38,001 nucleotides of DNA from Microbacterium sp. (GTDB lineage Bacteria; Actinomycetota; Actinomycetes; Actinomycetales; Microbacteriaceae), in assembly GCF_031179285.1 (NCBI RefSeq), contig NZ_JAPSHY010000029.1:1-38001 (forward strand). Reading direction: 5' to 3'. The notes beneath the pieces are model-generated. The model did no database searches, was not told the origin of the DNA, and saw nothing but the letters and a program-made list of their open reading frames with translations. Position 1 is the first letter of the stretch, and each line of letters opens with the position of its first letter. The position numbers and the translations under genes were made by a program. This document shows positions 34,019 to 38,001 of this stretch, piece after piece.

Positions 34019-35132
34019 GCGTGAACGCCCTCGTGGCTTTTTCGATACGAGACAAGACGAACTCCTTGTCGGCCGTCGATCGTGTCGTTGCGGTGACGAA
34101 CTCCGCATCCGCATCTAGGGTCTCGATCGCAGCCGAAAGGTCTACCACCAGCGCGTCAAGCGCGATCGCCCGCATGACACCAACGAAGATGGCTTCAGTT
34201 CGCGCCACGTTTATCTGGGTTGCCCCTTGCGTGCGCAAAACCTCCGGACCGAGCGGCAGCAAGGCGGTCGCCGCCTCGGTGAAGAACTGGCTTGCCGCGA
34301 GGATTGAGCCACCCAACTGACGCGCGTCGTTCGCGTAGTTGTTAAGGAAGGTCTTGAGTGGGCGCGAGTACTCGTCGGACTTTTCGAAGAGAGCCAAGAT
34401 TCTCAGCGTGAGTTCCTGATCGCGGAGGCGCGCGCTACGACCCCCGTAGAGCGTGCGCCAGGCGGTGTTCGAGTTGAGCTGCTCCAAGAGCTCGATGATC
34501 GGCCCGGCCGAGAGCGCGACTCGGATCTCATGTGCGGTCAGTTGTGTCCCACCCGAGTTGAGGCGCTCGAAGATCTGATAGATCGCTTCATTCATCTCCG
34601 CTGACCCGTCTGTCGTCACGATCGTCGCGTGAAGGTAGGAGTCATCTAGACGGAACTGCATCGCATCGCCAAGGGTCTTATACGTGAGCCCCTTGAACTG
34701 CTCGCCCACATTCCGGAGCGCGAACTCCTTCTTGGCGTGGATGCCTGAGTAGAACTTCTGCAGCGTCAGGAGGCGCTGCTGACCATCCAATACAAGAAGT
34801 CGGTTGTTCGCGGTTTGCTTCACAAGAAAGATACCGGGAACCGGGAACCCCAAGAGGAGCGACTCAATAAAGCGATCCATCTGGGCCTTGGTCCAAACGA
34901 ATCCACGCTGGAACCCGTCGGTATCGACCCGGTCATCATCGGTGCCGTAGGTGGGCACCAGCATCGAACCCCGATCTAGGCGCAGAACGAGCCCAGCAAC
35001 ATCGAACGCTTGCGTGGAGAAGGTCACCGCAGTGGACGTCTCGTCCGCCGCGGTGATGTCCTCGAGCTCATCGTCGGTTAGAACGCGATCGAATAGATCA
35101 GGAGCAGGCAACTCGGATGCTGGGTCTGTCAT
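34011..35132 (-). CDS. DUF262-domain protein (GmrS-like)
   Basis: 373 residues from ATG 35132 (a TTG two codons earlier is less likely). The DUF262 motifs are clear: FQRGFVWTKAQMDRFIESLL (74-93), LLVLDGQQRLLTL (DGQQR 116-120) and IFERLNSGGTQLTAHEIR. Unlike the gene at 20411, the C-terminus has no HNH motif, so the nuclease part is probably the co-translated HEPN protein. In GmrSD-like systems DUF262 uses NTP and senses or gates the nuclease. The pair is inserted between lacI and the ROK gene, on the opposite strand. A promoter with TTGCCA/TAGGCT lies upstream. Confidence 0.85.
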   Translation of the reverse strand: MTDPASELPAPDLFDRVLTDDELEDITAADETSTAVTFSTQAFDVAGLVLRLDRGSMLVPTYGTDDDRVDTDGFQRGFVWTKAQMDRFIESLLLGFPVPGIFLVKQTANNRLLVLDGQQRLLTLQKFYSGIHAKKEFALRNVGEQFKGLTYKTLGDAMQFRLDDSYLHATIVTTDGSAEMNEAIYQIFERLNSGGTQLTAHEIRVALSAGPIIELLEQLNSNTAWRTLYGGRSARLRDQELTLRILALFEKSDEYSRPLKTFLNNYANDARQLGGSILAASQFFTEAATALLPLGPEVLRTQGATQINVARTEAIFVGVMRAIALDALVVDLSAAIETLDADAEFVTATTRSTADKEFVLSRIEKATRAFTRE

Positions 35133-35175
35133 GTTCAAACCCTAGTCGGCGAGGCGCTAGATGAACTCAACGCGC

Positions 35176-35203
35176 AGCCTAGCGAAAGCCAGCATGGTGG
35201 CAA
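35176..35203 (-). promoter_or_regulatory. Candidate promoter of the DUF262-HEPN pair
   Basis: On the minus strand TTGCCA (35203-35198), 16 bases, TAGGCT (35181-35176), about 44 bases before the ATG at 35132. Both boxes are close to actinobacterial sigma-70 consensus. The -35 overlaps the inverted repeat at 35199-35220. Confidence 0.45.
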
Positions 35204-35220
35204 CTGCCCGAATAGTTGCC
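35199..35220. promoter_or_regulatory. Inverted repeat GGCAACT-N8-AGTTGCC
   Basis: Perfect 7-bp arms at 35199-35205 and 35214-35220 with an eight-base spacer. It covers the -35 boxes of both the minus-strand DUF262 promoter and the plus-strand ROK promoter (TTGCCG at 35216). It is distinct in sequence from the LacI-like site next to it, so another regulator may act here. Confidence 0.45.
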
Positions 35221-35249
35221 GCCGCCCCGGACGCCTGATAACGTTACCA
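35216..35249 (+). promoter_or_regulatory. Candidate ROK-operon promoter with LacI-type operator
   Basis: TTGCCG (35216-35221), 17 bases, TAACGT (35239-35244). The near-palindrome TGATAACGTTACCA (35236-35249) covers the -10 box, as expected for repression by a LacI-type protein. The first ten bases are identical to the site before lacI. Confidence 0.5.
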
Positions 35250-35273
35250 ACAGTACGGACGGAGAGGACGGCA

Positions 35274-36197
35274 ATGGAGCTGTGCATCGACTTCGGGGGC
35301 ACCGAGATCAAGCTCGCGGTGACCCGCGGCGATCTCGTGCTCGCGACCGACAGCGTTCTCGTCCGGGGCGACGCCGGCGACCTCGCAACCGCCGCCACAG
35401 CATCCCACGAATTCCTCGCTCGCACCGACGCAGCGCGCCCAGAAGCCGTCGGCATCGCCGTCCCCGGCGTCGTCCACCCGATCACTCGCCGCATGCTCCA
35501 CGCGAACGCGAAGTACGACTACCTCCGTGACACCGACCTCCTCGCCTGGGCATCCGACGAGTTCCAGGCGCCCGCCGTCATCGAGAACGACGCGCGCGCC
35601 GCGCTCGTCGGCGAGATCTCGGCCACCGGCAGCGCACCCGGCGAGCGCGACGCCGTACTCGTCACCCTCGGCACCGGCATCGGCACCGCCGCCCTCATGA
35701 ACGGCACGCTCGTGCGCGGCTGGACCGGGCATGCCGGCATCCTCGGTGGGCACGTCACCACCGACATCCACGCCGGCCAGTGTCCCTGCGGCAACATCGG
35801 CTGCGCCGAGCTGCTCGCCAGCAGCTGGGCCCTGAGGCAGCACTCCAACTCGGCCGACTCAAGAAGCGACTACGCACCGACCGTCAAAGACCTCTTCACC
35901 ACCGACGACCACGCCGACCTGCGCGACAGCTTCCTGCACGTCTGGGGTGCCACCGTCGTCACGCTCATCCACATGTACGACCCGGCGGTCGTGATCCTTT
36001 CCGGCGGCATCCTGCGGGCGGGCGACGCGGTGCGCGCGCCGATCGAGAACTACGTCCGCCAGCACCTCTGGGCGTCCCTCGAACCACCCCGGTTCGTCGT
36101 GCCGCCCGAGCCTCAGTTCTCCGTCGCGCGCGGCCTCAGCGTGCTCGCGCGGACCCTGACGAACACAAGCCCCCGATCCGACGAGGAGACGTCTTGA
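35274..36197 (+). CDS. ROK-family sugar kinase
   Basis: 307 residues. The N-terminal phosphate-binding strand-turn is CIDFGGTEIKLAVTRGDLVL. AVIENDARAALVGE carries the catalytic-type Asp of ROK kinases, VTLGTGIGTAALMNG is the next phosphate loop, and CPCGNIGCAE (Cys170, Cys172, Cys177) with the nearby GGH is the ROK zinc site. There is no N-terminal HTH, so it is an enzyme, not a repressor, probably phosphorylating glucose, mannose or fructose. GGAGAGGA lies before the ATG. Its stop overlaps the TTG start of the isomerase-like gene (TTGA), so both act together: sugar phosphorylation then isomerisation. Confidence 0.92.
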   Translation: MELCIDFGGTEIKLAVTRGDLVLATDSVLVRGDAGDLATAATASHEFLARTDAARPEAVGIAVPGVVHPITRRMLHANAKYDYLRDTDLLAWASDEFQAPAVIENDARAALVGEISATGSAPGERDAVLVTLGTGIGTAALMNGTLVRGWTGHAGILGGHVTTDIHAGQCPCGNIGCAELLASSWALRQHSNSADSRSDYAPTVKDLFTTDDHADLRDSFLHVWGATVVTLIHMYDPAVVILSGGILRAGDAVRAPIENYVRQHLWASLEPPRFVVPPEPQFSVARGLSVLARTLTNTSPRSDEETS

Positions 36198-38001
36198 CCA
36201 CGCCGATCAACGAGATGCACGACGGCCACACCGCGCGCGGCCGCTACGACCTGCAGCCCACCGTGCCCCTCCCCGCCGGCGAGCGCATCCTCCGCGGCGC
36301 CGCCGGCTGGCACGCCGCCGCCGACGCCGCGCGCGCCAAGGCCGACGCCGCCGGCACCGCGCCCCTCCTCGTCGTGGACGTCTACCCCGGCGCCGACCTC
36401 CCCGCGATCACCGCAGAACTCGAGCAAGCCCTCCCCGACTGGACCATTGTCGATGCCGAAGATGCTGCCCTGCCGGCGTCCGACCTCGAAGCCCTCATCG
36501 CCACCAACCTCACCGACGACCGCGTCTTCGGCGTCATGAGCCATGCCGTGCTCAGTGACTTCTACGACACCGCCAAACTCGACGAGCACGCCGCGCAGAT
36601 CACGGAAGAACCGACGATCATCATCGGCTGGGGTGCCGCTCTGCTCGCCGAACGGACGAGCCGGCCGCACGCCCTTGTGCTCGTCGACATGGCCCGGTGG
36701 GAGATCCAGCTGCGCCAGCGCGCCGGTGCCACCAACTGGCACGCCGACAACGCCGACCTCGACAACCTGCGCAAGTACAAGCGCGGCTTCTTCGTCGAGT
36801 GGCGTGTCGCCGACCGGCACAAGCGCAGCCTCTTCAACAACGTCGACTTCGTGCTCGACGGCAACGCCATCGCCCCTGCCGAAGCACACCCCGACGCGGC
36901 CGAAGCCGGCATGATCACCGGCGACGCCTTCCGCACTGCGCTCGCGAACGCGGCATCCCGCCCGCTCCGCGTCGTGCCGTTCTTCGACCCCGGCGTCTGG
37001 GGCGGGCAGTGGATGAAGAACCTCATCGGCCTCGACCCCTCGAAAGACAACTACGCCTGGTGCTTCGACTGCGTGCCCGAAGAGAACTCGCTGCTGCTCG
37101 AGGGTGAGGGCGGCGTCATCGAGATCCCCGCCCTCGACCTCGTCTTCGCCCGCCCAGTCGAACTGCTCGGCGCGAAGACCCACGCCCGCTTCGGCGCCGA
37201 GTTCCCCATCCGCTTCGACTTCCTCGACACGATGGACGGCGGCAACCTCAGCCTGCAGGTGCATCCGCTGACCGACTACATCCAGAACACGTTCGGCATG
37301 CACTACACGCAGGATGAGAGTTACTACCTGCTCGACGCCGGCGACGATGCCGTCGTCTATCTCGGCACGAGAGAGGGCATCGACCGCGACGCCATGCTCG
37401 CCGACCTCGCCGCAGCGCAAGACGGCGGGCACCCGTTCCCGGCCGAGAAGTACATCAACGCATACCCGGCGAAGAAGCACGACCACTTCGCGATCCCCGC
37501 CGGCACCGTGCACGCCTCGGGCGCGAACTCCATGGTGCTCGAGATCTCGGCGACCCCGTTCATCTTCACCTTCAAGCTCTGGGACTGGGGCCGCGTCGGC
37601 CTCGACGGCATCCCCCGCCCGGTGCACCTCGATCACGGCGCCCGCAACATCCAGTGGGACCGCGACACCGCCTGGGTCGAGGGCAACCTCGTCGACCAGG
37701 TCGAGACGATCACCACCGACGGCGACGTCATCGAAGAGCGCACCGGCCTGCACGAGCTCGAGTTCATTGAGGTGCGCCGGCACTGGTTCACCGACGGCGC
37801 CGACCACGACACCGACGGCACCGTCAACGTGCTGAACCTCGTCGAGGGCGATGAGGTGCGGGTCACCAGCCCCGCCGGAGCGTTCGAGCCCTTCGTCATC
37901 CACTACGCCGAGACGTTCATCGTCCCGGCATCCGTCGGCGCGTACCGGATCGAGCGCACCGAGCACTCGGCGAGCGAACGCTTCGCCACCGTCAAGGCGT
38001 A
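36194..38001 (+). CDS. Class I mannose-6-phosphate isomerase-like protein (reaches window end)
   Basis: 602 codons from a TTG at 36194 (GAGGAG five bases upstream; overlap TTGA with the ROK stop). The last two bases of the window are TA, so the stop is probably just outside. The second half is the cupin isomerase: LSLQVHPLTDYIQNTFG (His357 of QVHP), DESYYLLDAG (Glu375), IPAGTVHASGANSMVLEIS (His440), the type I metal ligands. The first 300 residues form a separate domain with TIIIGWGAALL and 'KRGFFVEWRVADRHKR', perhaps kinase-like in fold but without a P-loop. Such long versions occur next to ROK kinases in actinobacteria. An in-frame ATG at 36215 is an alternative start. Confidence 0.85.
   Translation, partial: MTTPINEMHDGHTARGRYDLQPTVPLPAGERILRGAAGWHAAADAARAKADAAGTAPLLVVDVYPGADLPAITAELEQALPDWTIVDAEDAALPASDLEALIATNLTDDRVFGVMSHAVLSDFYDTAKLDEHAAQITEEPTIIIGWGAALLAERTSRPHALVLVDMARWEIQLRQRAGATNWHADNADLDNLRKYKRGFFVEWRVADRHKRSLFNNVDFVLDGNAIAPAEAHPDAAEAGMITGDAFRTALANAASRPLRVVPFFDPGVWGGQWMKNLIGLDPSKDNYAWCFDCVPEENSLLLEGEGGVIEIPALDLVFARPVELLGAKTHARFGAEFPIRFDFLDTMDGGNLSLQVHPLTDYIQNTFGMHYTQDESYYLLDAGDDAVVYLGTREGIDRDAMLADLAAAQDGGHPFPAEKYINAYPAKKHDHFAIPAGTVHASGANSMVLEISATPFIFTFKLWDWGRVGLDGIPRPVHLDHGARNIQWDRDTAWVEGNLVDQVETITTDGDVIEERTGLHELEFIEVRRHWFTDGADHDTDGTVNVLNLVEGDEVRVTSPAGAFEPFVIHYAETFIVPASVGAYRIERTEHSASERFATVKA

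Noticed and set aside
36113..37966. A 617-codon open frame antisense to the isomerase-like gene
   Set aside because: Shadow frame with Gly/Val/Asp-rich sequence and no domain; the plus-strand frame has the isomerase metal motifs and couples to the ROK gene.
1..38001. CRISPR arrays, insertion sequences, rRNA and tRNA genes
   Set aside because: No regularly spaced repeats, transposase motifs or RNA gene signatures were found on reading both strands.

Overview
The window is high-GC bacterial DNA with strong G/C preference at third codon positions, frequent GTG/TTG starts and many 4-base stop/start overlaps. Protein families and style point to an actinobacterium, most likely Microbacteriaceae (Microbacterium-like); this is an inference, as no rRNA or tRNA gene is present. 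No CRISPR array, transposase or integrase was seen.

Layout. (1) 1-8048, metabolic: the end of a probable LacI-type regulator, a CpdA-like phosphodiesterase, then a TetR-type regulator divergent from a tight four-gene operon (NCS1 permease, YtcJ-type amidohydrolase, agmatine-deiminase family protein, amidase-signature amidase), then a DUF503 protein. Overlapping palindromes lie between the regulator and the operon. (2) 8119-10848, a MarR-controlled divergon: quinone-reductase-like MDR plus RibD-C protein on the minus strand, MarR plus a second RibD-C protein on the plus strand, with two identical perfect 18-bp palindromes between. (3) 10969-18945: an intact SulP transporter gene and two decayed partial copies of it (about 16265-16408 and 18301-18945). 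These bracket a three-gene minus-strand operon (coiled-coil protein; DUF4041-like/GIY-YIG protein; frameshifted membrane protein) and a nucleoside hydrolase/nnrE pair.

(4) 19171-31213, a defence island: a two-TM protein with a C-terminal PD-(D/E)XK-like motif, a DUF262+HNH (GmrSD-like) protein, a complete type I restriction-modification system (hsdM-hsdS-hsdR), and an unusual two-gene module: a PIN + GNAT + PUA/EVE-like fusion followed by an ASCH protein. A membrane protein is divergent from it. (5) 31252-38001, a sugar locus: frameshifted aldo/keto reductase, LacI regulator, ROK kinase and a long class I mannose-6-phosphate-isomerase-like gene that reaches the window end. A TGATAACGTT motif occurs upstream of both lacI and the ROK gene. 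A second defence-like pair (DUF262 protein + HEPN protein) sits inside this locus.

Strongest candidates for something undescribed: the PIN-GNAT-PUA/ASCH module, the coiled-coil/GIY-YIG/membrane operon, and the membrane nuclease beside DUF262-HNH. Three genes carry frame breaks, and each break can be explained by loss of single bases, mostly in short homopolymers, so sequencing or assembly indels must be excluded before calling them pseudogenes. The SulP copies, in contrast, are truly decayed.
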